The notes: generated by a model from the sequence alone, not told the origin. Counted from the stretch's first letter, positions 1-15,200 are shown. The stretch is DNA of 64,000 nt from Siphonodentalium dalli (GCA_032622095.1 CP136067.1:93858707-93922706); one strand, 5' to 3'. Numbers and translations are program-made.

Positions 1-48
1 ACTTGCACCAATATAAATGGTGGTTAATTACAGTGATTCTCTTTGCAG

Positions 49-204
49 GATAGATTTCATCTGATTTGTTAGGGAACCGGTCATTTGACAATATGCCATC
101 TGCCGGGGGGATACATGTCCCCACCATCACGGCACTACGGCGACCCTCAAATGGGCTCTCCACGTCACATATAGATTCTACTGTTCTCATAGAGTTAGCA
201 ACAG
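49..204 (+). CDS. Annexin gene exon 1 (5' UTR tail 49-92, ATG at 93)
   Basis: The acceptor ctctttgcag ends at 48, so a non-coding 5' exon probably lies upstream of the window. The ATG at 93 opens 37 codons beginning MPSAGGIHVPTITALRRP. These resemble the first residues of DZANK1 (V-P-x-I at the same spacing, then a Leu-rich strand). The donor is ACAG followed by gcaagt, a classic GC-type 5' splice site. Phase 1 out gives a Glu codon with the next exon. No in-frame ATG is seen between 49 and 93. Confidence 0.7.
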
Positions 205-3200
205 GCAAGTTATCTCATTGTTGTGACTGTTGTTAATGTGTAGTTGTCAAATTGCTCCATAAATGTTAGATTCTCAGTCTTTTTGATGCTTAGGCTTTAA
301 AGTGATGCACAGTGAATCACTCTGGTAGGGTGATCAAATAGAAATGGAGAATAATCTTGTTCAAAGTAGTTGTTTTACTAAAATAATATGTAAATTGACA
401 ACGCACACCATCATTCTTATATATTAATTAAATGCAGTGACTCTCGATGACGAAATCGTATTCGTTAGTTTATCACCGATATTTGCGTCCCGAATCGAGT
501 AGTAAATATTTACAATTGAGCATAGTTCAGATGATGTTGTCTATGGAGTGGTATGGTCGATTTGCTTGAGATTTTCGACGATGTTAGTAGAATGCTACAT
601 TCACCCAGTTGGCACAACACCTGAATACTAACTTATCAGTTTCACGCACCCGAACAAGTACATAATATGTCTTTAACATTAAATTTTGCACTAATCTTGA
701 GACTCATTTGGTCAAGTTTTTACCATTTTTGAATATGCTGATTAATTAATAGAGGATATCCACACTTTTTCAGTGGATATGGGTTATATCTCATGAGTGA
801 TAACAAAACATTGTATTTCCACGAGTGGAAATTCAAATGTTTTGTCATCACGAATGAGATTTAACCCATATCCACTGAAAAAGTGTGGATATTCTGTTTA
901 TTATATACTTCAATAGTTACTTGCCTATGGCCCCCAATGAATGTCAATACATCATAAATTTCAAGCTGAAATCACTCACTAGTGGGATATCACTTATATC
1001 TCACTGCTAAAACCTTATAATTCATGGGCAAGTATATAATAAACTGGTATACCATCTAAGGACCTAACCCTTTTTATACTAAATGGGTACTCCCACTCAG
1101 CTACAAAAGTGTATATTGGAATTGTCTATTATTCATCCGGAGGGGTGTTCAGGAAAAATAAGCAGACGACAGATAACAAAAGTGCAGAGGAACAAGTCCT
1201 ACTTATTGGAGGGAAATGTTCAGATAATAAGTTCGACAAATGACCTGTGGGATAACTATTAATCTCAATGAGTATTTAGTATAGAATGGGTAAAATAAGA
1301 TATGGTGATAATTTAGAATTTATGACCTCACCCAATTGGCACATCTGTTTTTTTTACCAATGCATTATTATAACATGTACATTTAGAGATGTGATTGTTG
1401 GCAAGGCTTTAAATATTTTGGCCACATGAAATCTCAATGAGTATTTACTATAGAAATGGTAAAATAAGATATGGTGATAATTTTGAATTTATGATCTAGT
1501 GCCCATTGACACTACTGTTTTGTTTTGTTTTTTGCCAATTCATTTGTATGTACATTTATAGAGGTGATTGTTGGCTAGGCTTTAAATATTTTGGCCAGAT
1601 GACATTTTCTTTTGTCTTTTCTAAATAATGGCAAATTTGGCCAGCAATGGCATCCAATTGGAATTTACTTCTTGGGGGTGGTTTGTTGTCATGACTGTTG
1701 TTAACAAGTCTGCAAATAGTGTGTCTTTCATTTGCAGAATGAGGTCCCCAGAGGGTGTATTTAGTGATGCTATCATGCACAATGGGCTAATCAACAAATT
1801 CACCCTAGAGCTGTGAACCTCATTCTGCTTAGGCCTAAATCTTCTGGGAAGTATCTATAGTCTCAAATTTAACATTGTTTTTAGTTACTTTTTCCCTTCT
1901 GGGAAGTTTCTGTATCCCCTAATTTTCAGAAGACAAAATGCATAATCAAGGTGACTAATGGGTGAACTTCACCAACTTCAATTAGGGAAATGCAATCTGA
2001 TCCTACATGTTGGTCTCCCATAGCAGTTGAGGCCTCAACAAAATGAGGTCCCCCATAGGGTGAATTTGATGATGTTAGCCCACAATGTGGGATAGCATCA
2101 CTAAATTTACCCTCTGGTACCTCATTCTGCAAATGACAGACACACTGTGAGTATGTGGAATAATGGCCAATCAGTATGTCAAGACCTGTCTGTGCTTTAA
2201 AATAATTCCTTCCTCCATCCTGTTCCATAAAGAGATTTTTCCCTGATTTACGTAAATCACCATTTAAAATTGCTGTTGCCATACACTGTTATGTAAGTGA
2301 GGTTTGGGACGAATGTCTCAGGGATTACTATATGAATAGTTGTCAAATTGATCCATAAATCTTTGATTCTCAGTCATTTAGTAAAGATTTGTAAGCTAAT
2401 GGAGCTTTCCACAATTTGTCAATCAAATATATATTCTAAATACCATTGTTGTTTGCTGTCAATCAAATAATTATTAACATACGAGGATATATTGCTAATA
2501 ACTTGTAAAATGCATGCTTATTTGTGGGATGTCATACTATTTGTGCTCTCAGTACATGTATAGCTCTCAGTACACATACATGTACTGGTTAAAATGACCC
2601 ATTTATTCAGTTCTATTTCTTTATTTCAGAATCCGATGACTGTAGGATATTCTTCACGACTGACGGGTCAAAGCCAAGCCCTTTCCAACGTAAAATAGGT
2701 GGGCGTGAAGTTACGCACAAATATATCGCTCCTTTTGTGTTGAATTCTGGGAAAAGATGTATAAAAGCTATAGCTGTTACAAGGTCAGTTTTATTCCAGC
2801 ATTTGCTGTGTCTCTTTCCCACAAGGCTGGATATAGTGTGTCTGAGGGTGAATTTAGTTATGCTATCCTGCATAGTTGGCTAGTATCACAAAATTCCCCC
2901 TTTGGGGACCTCATTCTGCTTAGGCCTCATCTTCTGGGAAGTATTTATAGTCTCAAATTAACATTGTTTTAGTTACTTTTTCCCTTCTGTTCAGTTTCAA
3001 TATCCCCTAATTTGCAGAAGATAAAATGCACAATCGAGGTGACTAATGAGTGTACATCACCAACCTCAACTGGGGAACTTCAATCTGATCCTAGGTCACC
3101 AAATAGCAATTGAGGCCAAACTAGAATGAAGTTTCCATCAGATCTACGGGAGACCTAGGATCAGATTAAAGTTCCACAGTTGAAGTTCAATGTTCACCCA

Positions 3201-6200
3201 TTAGTCACCTCGATTATGCAATTTATCTTCTGCAATTTATGGGACATAGAACTTGAACAGAAGGGGAAAAGTTACTAAAAGCAATGTTAATTTGAGACTG
3301 TAGATACTTCCCAGAAGATGAGACCTAAGCAGAATGAGGTCCCCAGAGGTAGAATTTAGTGATACTACCCCGCACAGTAAAAGATTCTTATTTCTTACCA
3401 AAAATATGTCATGTTTGGATGATTTCTTTACTTATTTCGATAGGTCAGATGAGATCAAGTCTATCACTAATTTGTTTTATTATGCCCCGACCCTCTGAAG
3501 GAGGATTCAGAATCAGGAGTATATAGTGGAGACCTCTGTCTGTTCTTCCGTCCTTAACAAACGTTTCACAACACAGCTCAAGCATCGATAGTCCAATTTG
3601 GATGTCCTTTATTATGCCGGTAGACCAGCATTGTGGAAAGGATCTCCACATATTGCAGGTTTTGTTCGCCCTTTTTTTCAAGAGTTATGGCCCTTTGCTG
3701 GACTTAGTATAAAAACGCGTCAATGTGTCCATAACAAACATTATGCTGTGAATGTCTTTATTATTGGATTTTGTTGTCCTCTGGCATGTTGATAGCACTG
3801 ATTGGGGGGATATTTTAGGATATCCACATACTACAGGTTTCGTCCATTAATTTTTACCAGAGTTACGGCCCTTATTTGACTTGGAAATTCATGAATTTTG
3901 TGTCCGAAAGAACATTTCAGTTTGTAACTTGGGCAAGGATCTTCTGACTCAGTTGTGCTTTATGTTGATAGCACAGCTCGGGGGAAAGGATACTGACATA
4001 CTTCATGTTTCATCCATTCATTTTAACAGAGTTACAGCCATTGGTAATTTCTGAATTTTGTCTCTGTATGAACATTTCAACTTGTACCTTGGGCATGAAT
4101 CATCGGATTTTGTTGTGCTTTAATGGTGTATTGATAGCCCAGTTTAAGGGGAAAGGATACCCATTTCTATGATTTAGAAAATCAAAAAAAAAAATCCATC
4201 CATTTTCCACTCTCTAAACTGAGCATTGGGACATATGCCATGCTTAATAAAACACCTGTTGTCTGCCGTGGGTGCTATTTTTCCTCGATGGTGTCTTCTG
4301 AACAGCAACCAGGACTATTGATACCACCTCGGGAAAATACTTCTCACTATCCAGGGCTTAAAATCTGATGAGAATCAGAATCATGATTCTTAGTTTGAAT
4401 CTGTTTGATTCTCGTAAAAGCAGCTGATTTGCTGTAGAAATGCTATATTTTGATTCTCGCAAAATTTTATGAATTTTAAGCCCTGCTATTCTACCCCAAG
4501 GCTGTCAATAGGTGTATACTATTTAATGAAGTGATATCAACATTAGTTTCAGCTGTAGTCAGTCTTTTTGAAATATTAAACATATAATGACACATTTAAT
4601 ATACATAGAATGACATATTTAATAAACATAGCATGATACGTACATTTAATAAACATAGAAAGACACATTTATTGTACATAGAATGACACATTTAATATAC
4701 ATAGGATGACACATTTTTAATTAACATAGAATGACACATTTAATATTCATAGGATTTCACATTTTTAATTAACATAGAATTACACATTTAATTGACATTT
4801 AATTCTTTGACTATTTTTTCTTAGAGATGAGCTTAAGGAGAGTGCTACAGTAACTAAAACATATACCGTCGATGAAATCGGATCAACCACAGATGAATAC
4901 GACAGCTACTTCGAGAGTGAATCAGATTCCACACTTAAGTCCAAATCAGTCAAATTTTCGTCGACATCAGACTCTGATACCAGTTACCGAGATTCTCGGA
5001 AATCTCCTTCAAGGAAATCTCTACGCAGTCGATCTAGGGTGAGTCCAGTTGAAATTATTTCACCTTTTGATATTACCTAGCAACCTCCAGATTACAACAA
5101 CTAAACAATTAATAAATCATAAAATTGATTCTCCCTTTCATTTATACAAGTGTACAATGTTGGAATGACCTATTATTCGTTCAGTGGCGTGTTTTTACAA
5201 TACTAGTGTGGAGGACATAGCAATTTTTTAGCCTTGGCAAATATTTTCTAATTAGCAGCGCTGTTGTTATCATTTCTGGTTATGTGAATTCTCAAAACAA
5301 TACCCTGCTGGACAAAACAAGTGCATGTCCACTTTACCGCGGTGCGGTTAGCTTTGCCACCGCGGCCGAAATGCAACTACACCGCGGCTCCACCGGCTAA
5401 CTAAAGTTGGGCTGTGGTGTACTTGCTGTTCGGTCATGGTGTAGTTGCCGCGGTGTACGTTCATTAAACTGAAAAAAGATGACACAAACCAGAAATCTAA
5501 CCACGGTGTACATGCTGTTCGGCTACGGTGTAGTTCTCGTTCGGTCGTGGTGTACTTGCCGTTCGACCGCAGTGTACTTGCCGTTCGGCTGCAGTGCTCA
5601 ACTGCAGTTACAAACTCTGACACCGCGGCCGAACACATATACACCGCGGTGCCAATGGACACTTGTTTTGTCCAGCGGGGTATGTTACTATCAACCCACC
5701 ACAATAACTTATACCATTTAGCCAGTAATAAGGTAAAATAAACTCCTCTATAAATTTAGCACCTACCGTTTATATATTACATTAACCCTTCCATGTCTGA
5801 AGCTTCCTGAATCTTTTTTAGAAAACCCTGTGCCAAAGCATTCTCTAATATAATTATGAGAGTCTCCCATAGGGAGCTTCACATATCTAAGAGAATACAT
5901 TGGCCTAACAATATTTACCTTGACATTGTAAGCCAGTTCATTCACTTTTGTATGCCAGGCTCCCTCTGCATATATATATAAAAGAATGCACTGGCACAGG
6001 ATCTTTAATGTTGCACCAGCGCAGCTCCCATCATGAAAGGGTTAATGACCTGTGTATCATTCCTGTGATATGTGAATTCTATACACTTTTTCAGTCGAAG
6101 TCACCGTCAAGAAAATTTAAGAATTCAGCACCAAAAGAAGCATGGGCAAGTAATGGATTCCACGACACAAATTCAGGGGCTTTCAATGATACTCCACCAG

Positions 6201-9200
6201 GTTAGTTATTGAACTTGTTGTCCCACAGTGAGCCCCACATAGTGGAGAGCAGACGACACTCAGCAGTACATGGTTCTCTGTGTGTGGGGTTCCATAAGGA
6301 GTTTTTACTTTCACATCACAAATTCAGGGGCTTTCATTAATCAATGATCCTCCACCAGGTTAGTTATTGAACTTGTTATTCCTCAGTGAGCCCCACATAG
6401 TGGAGATCTGTCAACACTCAACAGTACATGGTTAACTGTGTGTGGGGTTCTATTAGGGGCTTTTACTTCCACATCACAAATTCAGGGGCTTTCATTAATC
6501 AATGATCCTCCACCAGGTTAGTTATTGAACTTGTTATTCCTCAGTGAGCCCCACATAGTGGAGATCTGTCAACACTCAGCAGTACATGGTTAACTATGTG
6601 TGGGGTTCTATAAGGAGTTTTTATTCCGCATCACAAATTCAGGGGCTTTCATTAATCAATGATACTCCACCAGGTTAGTTATTGAACTTGTTATCCCACA
6701 GTGAGCTCCACATAGTGGAGATCTGTCAACACTCAGCAGTACATGGTTAACTGTGTGTGGGGTTCTATTAGGGGCTTTTACTTCCACATCACAAATTCAG
6801 GGGCTTTCAATGGTACGCTGGACACCAGGTTAGACCTATTGTATGATTCAGAAGTGGGTCCACCGGGTCTACCCATAACCCGCCCCTGGCATATTTTTTG
6901 TCGTAATCTCAAATTTTTCTTCATCAAAAATAAAAAAAAATTATAGTTCACCGAACCTTGACAGAGTAAGAGAGACATAAATATAATAAATAATCATGTT
7001 CTCTTTTCATCATATAATAATACTGACACAGTTCTATTTTGATTGACCTGACCTATAAATTTAAATTAAAATTGTTATCTTTATCAATCTCATATATTCA
7101 ATCCAGACTTGTTCCCTTCAAGGGGCCTCGGTGGCTCAGTAGGTAAGGGGAAAAACTCCAAGCCGTCTTGCCCTCCAGCGCTGGTGATAAGGGTTCAAAT
7201 CCATATGTTTCCATCATGGACTTTGTAACTCAAAATTGTTATCTGGTGGAGTTGCCAGTTACTCGCTGATGGCCGGTGGTTTGCCGCACATGGCGACGAG
7301 TTTATCAGCCATGAAATCACTGTTATATTAGCCATAAGTGTGCAGATTTCTTCCACCACTAAAACTATGATCTTAGTAGCTGAAAGCAATCAATCAATCA
7401 ATATATTCCCTTCAATTAATTGCTAGTTTGTTCTTATAAGTTGCATCTATTTAGCTGATAACATAAGTTTTTATTTTATTTCCTTCCTTTATTCTTTCAG
7501 CAATGCAGTTACCAGAGGGACCATTCAACCCAACCAATTATTCCGGAACCCAGATTAATGTATGGGGTACCCCTGGAGGGGTATCTAATGGGGCTACACC
7601 CGGAGCCATCATGATTGGTCAGCCGGTCCAGCCAGCATCACCTTATCCAGTGCAATATGGCTACCTAACAGAAAACATGATTGGGGTAGGTTAAATTTTG
7701 TGGGTGGTATCCCGAGTATACCGAGTGTTATGATTCATTATTCCATTAATATGATTTTTTAATATGATTCATTAGCGGCCCTCCATAAATGATTAACCCT
7801 TTACCCAACAAACCAGCCAAAACCGGCCAAATAAAGCTTCAACAGCCTAAAATATCTTCGGTCTGTCTCAATAGAACCATACAAATATGGATATCATTGG
7901 AACCGGCTCCTTGACCACATTGTGATAGTTACAGTTATGCCCTGTGCCAATGCATTCTCTTATATATGCGAGTCGACCATAGGTCGCCTCGCATATATAA
8001 GAGAATGCATTGGCCTAAAAAAAACAACTTTTTTTAACACTTTTTACCATTTTTTCTTACATTCTTTAACAATTTTATAATTTTTAATGTGTTAAGCCAA
8101 TGCATTCTCTTATATATGCCAGGCGACCTATGGTCGACTCACATATATAAGAGAATGCATTGGCACAGGGCCCTTCTGTTGGGTAAAGGGTTAACATGCA
8201 GTCCTCCATCTTTATTAGTGACCCTAGACTTTGTCTCGAGCCTCCAATATTATGTCAGCTAGATTGTAAACTCTTTCATACTGGGAGCTGCGCTGGTGTA
8301 TCATTAAAGATCCTGTGCCAATGCATTCTCTTATATATGCGACTCTCCCATGCATATGGGAGATTCGCATGTATAAGAGAATGCATTGGCACAGGGTTTT
8401 CACAAAAATTTAGGAAGCTCCAGTCATGGAAGGGTTAATTATTTCTGCCTGGATATGCTAATGAAACTGTAAAGCCAGACAGGATCATGTTATGGAGTTC
8501 CGTGGTCCAGTGATTAGTGTGTCGGACTTGTCTTCGAGATGAGTTCGCAGTCCGTAGGTCGTCTATTGTGAGTTTCACACAACAGTGGCTTGGCTGAATT
8601 GAAAAAGATAATCGGTGACTAAAAAATTAAATGGGCCTTTGAAGCCAACTATAATTTTCTATATATCAACTGCCTCTGATCTTAATCCATTTTCTATTTT
8701 TATTAGAAATTGCAGCCTGACAAGCCGGTGACTATGACTGACATGCATAAGTTTCTGGATAAGGGTCTGAGGCCAAAGACTCCGGAGCCAGTGGCTGCCA
8801 TAGAATATAAACAATCTTACGATGACCCACCCCTCAATGCTGTCAGCCCGGGCAATGGTAAGTCAATCATACGATGACCCTCCCCTGAACGCTGTCAGCC
8901 CAGGTAACATTAAGTCAAAGATGCCAGAGCTGGTTGTTTCCATAGAATATAAACAAGCTTATATGATGACTTACCCCTCAATGCTATCAGTCCGGTAAAT
9001 CAAATACTCCAGAGCCAGTGGCTGCATGCCATAGAATATAAACAATCTTAAGACAATCCTCCCCTCAACACTATCAGTCCACGCAACTGTAATTAAAGCT
9101 TACGACGACCCTCCCCTCAGTGCTGTCTGCCCTAGCAATGGTAAGTCAATGACTCCAGAGCCGGTGGCTGCCATAGAATATAAACAATCTTACGATGACC

Positions 9201-12200
9201 CACCCCTCACCACTGTCAGCCCGGGCTACGGTAAGTCAAAGACTCCAGAGCCGATGGCTGCCATAGAATATAAACAATCTTATGATGACCCACCCCTTAC
9301 CACTGTCAGCCCGGGCTACGGTAAGTCAAAGACTCCAGTGCCGGTGGCTGCCATAGAATATAAACAATCTTACGATGACCCACCCCTCACCACTGTCAGC
9401 CCGGGCTACGGTAAGTCAAATACTCCAGAGCCGGTGGCTGCCATAGAATATAAACAATCTTACGATGACCCACCCCTCACCACTGTCTGCCCTAGCAATG
9501 GTAAGTCAATGACTCCAGAGCCGGTGGCTGCCATATAATATAAACAATGTTATGATGACCCACCCCTCACCACTGTCAGCCCGGGCTACGGTAAGTCAAT
9601 GACTCCAGAGCCGGTGGCTGCCATAGAATATATAAACAATCTTACGATGACCCACCCCTCACCACTGTCAGCCCGGGCTACGGTAAGTCAAAGACTCCAG
9701 AGCCGGTGGCTGCCATAGAATATAAACAATCTTACAATAACCCACCCCTCAATGCTGTCAGTCCAGTAAACTTAGTGATTATCTCATTCCGTGTTGTGGT
9801 ATACAATAATATGCATTCAATGGCTTGGATTCTGTTAACCATTTCATGGTGGGAGCTGCGCTAGCACAATATTAAAGACCCTGTGCCAATGCATTCTCTT
9901 ATATATGCGAGTCGACCATAGGCATTGGCCTAACAGATTTTTATTATTTTTTATCAATTTTTCTTACATTCTTTAACAATGTTTATCATTTTTTATCATT
10001 TTTTCTTACATTCTTTAACAATTTTATCATTTTTTATCATTTATTCTTACATTCTTTAACAATTTTATTATTTTTTAATAATTTTTTCTGACATTCTTTA
10101 ACAATTTTTATCATTTTTTTTTATTTTTTCTTACAATCTTTAACAATTATAAAAAATATAATAAAATTTGTTAGGCCAATCATTCTCTTATATATGCGAG
10201 GCGACCTATGGTCGACTCCCATATATAAGAGACTGCATTGGTACAGGGTTTTTGCAAAATTTCAGGAAGCTCAGTCATGAAAGGGTTAAATACAATGGCT
10301 GGGATTCTGTTGAAATACTAGACGTCAACAGATGTGGAATAAATTTAGTTTGTTACTGTTGCACCTCTATATTGAGTATTGTTACTGTTGTATCACTATA
10401 TTGAGTAGATGACAACAATAAACTAACCCCAGGAACTTATCATATATGCTACAATAGAATACTTAAAGATGCATGATCCAAATTAACGCTCCCAAATTAC
10501 TATTTCTTTGGCTCGGGGGTAACAAATATTTTATTCGAGTCGCGGAACCCATCAATGCTCAGAGTGATCAGTTATCAAATTTTTTTAATTTGTTATTTCC
10601 CGAGATATGTAATTTTTGGCGGCCTGGCAAATATTTGTCAAGCCGACGGTCTCGGACCAAATTGTGCATGAAGATGGATAACTCTAAAACCAAGTGACTT
10701 TGAGTGTTGAAAATTATTTTTATAAATAACACGTTTTGGGCAATATACTATAGTTGACTGTGGTTTGCATTATTTTTGGGCAATTCGCGGCTTTTCAAAA
10801 AATGTTGTTGGATCTGATGAATCATCGAATTGGATTGAGTACCTTTAAATTAATTTATATTTGTATGTATTACACCATTTTACAGTAGCATAACCATTGA
10901 TTTCTGTGCTAATTCCAGGTGACTTCAAAGAACAGTTACTGCACATTTATGCTCATATGTTAGAGCACGCCAAATCAAATGGGGACTTCAGGCTTAGTGT
11001 CGCCAAACCCAAAATAGGCAAGGTAAGGCATACACCATATATGAGATACTTTGCTCCCACAGAAAATATTATTAAATCAGTGTGGTAAAATAGTGAAATT
11101 TTCACTTATTTTTGTGTACCAGGATAAGAATATGTGACAACATAATATTTGTATAATTATTTGGTGTTTTACTTCACTTTTTAAAGTGACTCATGACCTT
11201 CGAAGTGGGTTCATGCAAAATAACATAAAAGACTGTGAAATAATTATCATCTGTAGTACCTTTAAAAATAGATTGACTTTTATTTTCATTATTAGTAACT
11301 CTCCTATAACGAGATTTTGCGTATCAAACCACTGTTATGTAAACCTTACTGTTACAGTGGAATTAATGCAAAAAGTCAAATTTGTGCAATATATGATACA
11401 TAAGGATTAACTGTCATGTGGACTGTTTTTATGGAGATGTAACGGTGAGGTAAGTGGACATAACTTGTGTAAAACCCGAAGGGTTTTACATACAAGTTAT
11501 GTCCACTTACCTCACCGTTACATCTCCATAAAAATAGTCCACATGACAGTTAATCCTTATATTTATATACATTTAGCGAAAAAGACACTTTTGTAAATAT
11601 ATTTAAATCGAAAAGTGTATCGTGACAAGATCAGCCCAAAATACCCAATAGCACCCTTGGCAAAAGTTAATAGGAACAATTTCTCTTCATGTTGAAACCC
11701 GATGATGTATTAAGTCAATCCTGCGCGAGTCCAAATGCGCCCAAAACATTACGCGTTCGTCTTTCCAAACCTAATGACGTATCGATTGTGTTATTAGCTT
11801 GGTGTTATGAGGCGTTACGCATTCACCGAGAAATAACTGCAACTAGCCACGTGGGCGCCGACCAATCAGAATGCTGGATTTAGTGATGACAACACTTAGT
11901 GTGTAAATATACAAGTTTAATCAAAACTCAATTTTAAACATTGGAAAATATTCTGAAAATCATATTCAGATTAAAATATTATAACTTACTACATGATAAG
12001 CGATGTTTGTTGACAAATAACCATAACAGTTTTATTTACATATTTATAACAATGGTTTCAACACACAAATTTTTGCTATTGGACAACTATCAATATGAAT
12101 TATGAAAATAAAAAAAAAGTTCAAATTATAAACTTTTGTTTCTACAGATGTTGGAGGGTCAATTTCTGGATGATGGAGATTGCTTCAAGTTGTCTGTCGT

Positions 12201-15200
12201 CATGGCGAAACCAGGTGTTCCCAGTGAGTAGAGATTCCATGGAATAATCTCAAAGGGTACTTCCATGTCCAGCAAAAGTTTGTTGGAAATTTATCGAAGT
12301 TTGTCAGCATATATTCGCTCAACATTCGTTAAGTTTTTCTGTTAATCACTATAGTTTATTGCTAATGGATATTTGTGTGCAGAACTAGATTAGTCTTTTT
12401 TATATCAAATTTATGGTTCCCACACCTGTAATTATTCGAAACTGCTACAGTGCTAGAATTGGAAGATTATTCTCCAAGGGCTTCCTAAAACTTCTTGAAC
12501 TCCAATACATAGACAGACAGAATATAACCATAAGCCTCAAGTTGTAACTGGCGGAAAGCCTTGAAATATTGTGTCTGTCATTTGCAGAATGAGGTCTCCA
12601 GAGGGTGAATTTTGTGATGCTACTGCACACATCAGGATAGTATCACAAAATTCACCCTCTGGGGACCTAATTCTGCTTAGGCCTAATCTTCTGGGAGGTA
12701 TTGACATTGTTTTCATTACTTTCTTCCCCTTCTGTTCAGTTTCTATATCCCCTAATTGCAGAAGATAAAATGCATAATCAAGGTGACTTCAACTGGAGTA
12801 CTTCAATCTGATTCTAGGTCTCTCATAGCAGATGAGGCCTAAGCAGAATGAAGTCCCCAGAGGGTGAATTTGGTGATGCTAGCCTGCCATGCGGGCTAGT
12901 GTCACTAAATTCACCCTCTGGGGACCTCATTCTGCAAATGACAGACATCCTATTTCAAGGCTTGACTAGCGGCATGGCTAACATGTGCAATAAAGTTAAA
13001 CTCCTTCACCTGCCTGTTCGGTTCGGTTTATTACACACTCACAGTCAATATTCTTTAGTTTCTGTTTGACTTTCATGCTAGTTTGTCATCTGCTCAACAC
13101 AAACTAAAGTTGAGATTATTATTGTAGTTCCGGTTCGGTTTTCATGCATGGCTTCATTTACATCACACAAGCTATCGGTATCACTCAAGTGTGAAAGATA
13201 CCATTAGGTGTGTAATAAAGACAAATCATTCATGGAGATGTCTTTACTCAAACTTTTGCCGTGAATAAATCTTCGGTTCAGATTCTTGAAGCATTATTTT
13301 AGAAATTATAGTTGTTGGACGATCACTTTCAAGTGGACAATTTGAACATACACATTGTATAAACCCTTCATGACGGGAGCTTCACTGGTGCAGCATTAAA
13401 TATCCTTGCCAGTGCATTCTCTCATATATGCGAGTCTCCCATAGGGAGCCACACATATATAAGAAAAGGCAGTGACTTACAAGGTCAATGTAAATATTGT
13501 TAGGCCAATGTATTCTCTTATATGCATGAGGCTCCCTATGGGAGACTCGCATATATAAGAGAATGCATTGGCACATGTTTTTTGCAAAATTTCAACAACT
13601 ATTATGTTACCTACTTATTTTTTATTCAAGCTCACATGAAACCCCTATTATATCATTAAAAAAGCCATTACATGTTTCCTTATTTCTCACTGGTGATGGT
13701 AAAGCCACACATGACAACAACACCAGACAATGGAAATTGATTGCTTTGTTCATTAAAGTTAAATTCTTGTCCAACTTTGTTGCACTAACAAAAACAAAGA
13801 GGCAAATTGGGGGACTATATTTTTTGTCGGCAGCTCGAGCACGCAATACTGTTGTATACAGTTGTGAAGCGTCTCAGTCAACAATGTAAATGGAGATCCT
13901 CTATATATGATATCTTACAAGAGTTGTAGTTGTTATTCTTTGAAACATTTAAATCACACTGATGTGTCACATTCTTATTGCTGTCCATTGTTGAAGATTC
14001 CAAAATAATTCATTGAAAACTCCTGGATTTAAGTCCCCCCCCCCTGCATATTTTTGTTTGCTATTACAAGTATCATATTACACAATATGGAACTGTGATT
14101 TCTTCAAGCTTAAATTTACTTTATTGTTGAGAATAAGTTCCTTCTTATATTAGGTTATAATTTTGAGATCCATATATTTTGTTAATAATATATTTCATAT
14201 GAGTTAACATGAAAAATATGTTAGTTGGTTCCATTTTGAACACAAACCCATGTTTGTAGTTGAGAATTTGTTCCATTTTGACCACAAACCCATAATTGTA
14301 CTTGTACTGCGCTTTGTTACATTTATCAAGCATACAAATAAAGATATATTTTCGAAAGATTTCTCTTTTTCTTTCCCTTCTGATGAGGGGCACTGGCTAC
14401 AAATACAACGGGTTTATGATTAAATATGAGGGGCACTACAAGTACAAACAAGGGTATGTGATTCAATATGGTTTAAAGGCCCACTTAATATTCAAACCCC
14501 CAGATCACTTTATATAAAATATATGTCATAGTTTATATCACTTGATAGAGGAAGCTCCAAAATATTGTATTATCAACTTATCCGGTGTAATAAACTGTGA
14601 ACATGTTGTTTTTGTTGAGGTACCGATGTGTTTTCTTTGCTTAAGTTTCATCTGGATTGTAGTGCAAAGTAAATTATTTTCTATGGCTTGATATTATTGG
14701 CCTGATATCAGCACTTGGTAACCTCATATCAGTCTTCGACCTTCGGTCTCAGGCTGATATGAGGTTATCTCGGGCTGATATCGGGCCTAATATCAAACAA
14801 ACCAAGTAATATCCTCTAAATATAAACTATCATGTCATAAACTGATGGCCAGCAACATACACATGCAGCTCTGTGTGTGTATCTACAGTAATGCCCTAAT
14901 TAATAGACCCTTTAACCACAGCAGAATTATGGGTAACTTTTCAGGATTTAGTCGGAAATATGGCTTGTTGCCATTCATCGGAAAGCTCTCCCCGAGAGCT
15001 TTCCGATGAATGGCAACAAGCCATATTTCCGACTAAATCCTGAAAAGTTACCCATAATTCTGCTGTGGTTAAGGGGTCGAATATTTAGGGCATTACTGTA
15101 CTTTCTTAATCTGTGAAGCCATAAACAATATTACATCAATAAACAGGAGGGTCTATACGGAAGGCACCAGTTCAGAAGCCGAAGCCAAAGATAAAGAGAA

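Noticed and set aside
2630-2700. Short exon ending at gtgggc (2699)
   Set aside because: Reading on to gtcagt at 2784 keeps the frame open and completes the beta domain and phase; the shorter version breaks it.
5348-5741. Overlapping 80-118 codon frames
   Set aside because: Open only because of the GC-rich mosaic MITE; both strands are open at once.
7925-8170. Pre-miRNA hairpins
   Set aside because: The palindromes belong to a dispersed MITE family with more than a dozen copies in the window; no evidence for a specific miRNA.
9149-9538. 129-codon open frame as a separate gene
   Set aside because: It is the in-frame 90-bp minisatellite derived from exon 6; no start context or upstream acceptor of its own.
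12445-13069. Frames containing RMRSPEGEFSDA or similar
   Set aside because: The same phrase appears in every family-D MITE; not a gene family.
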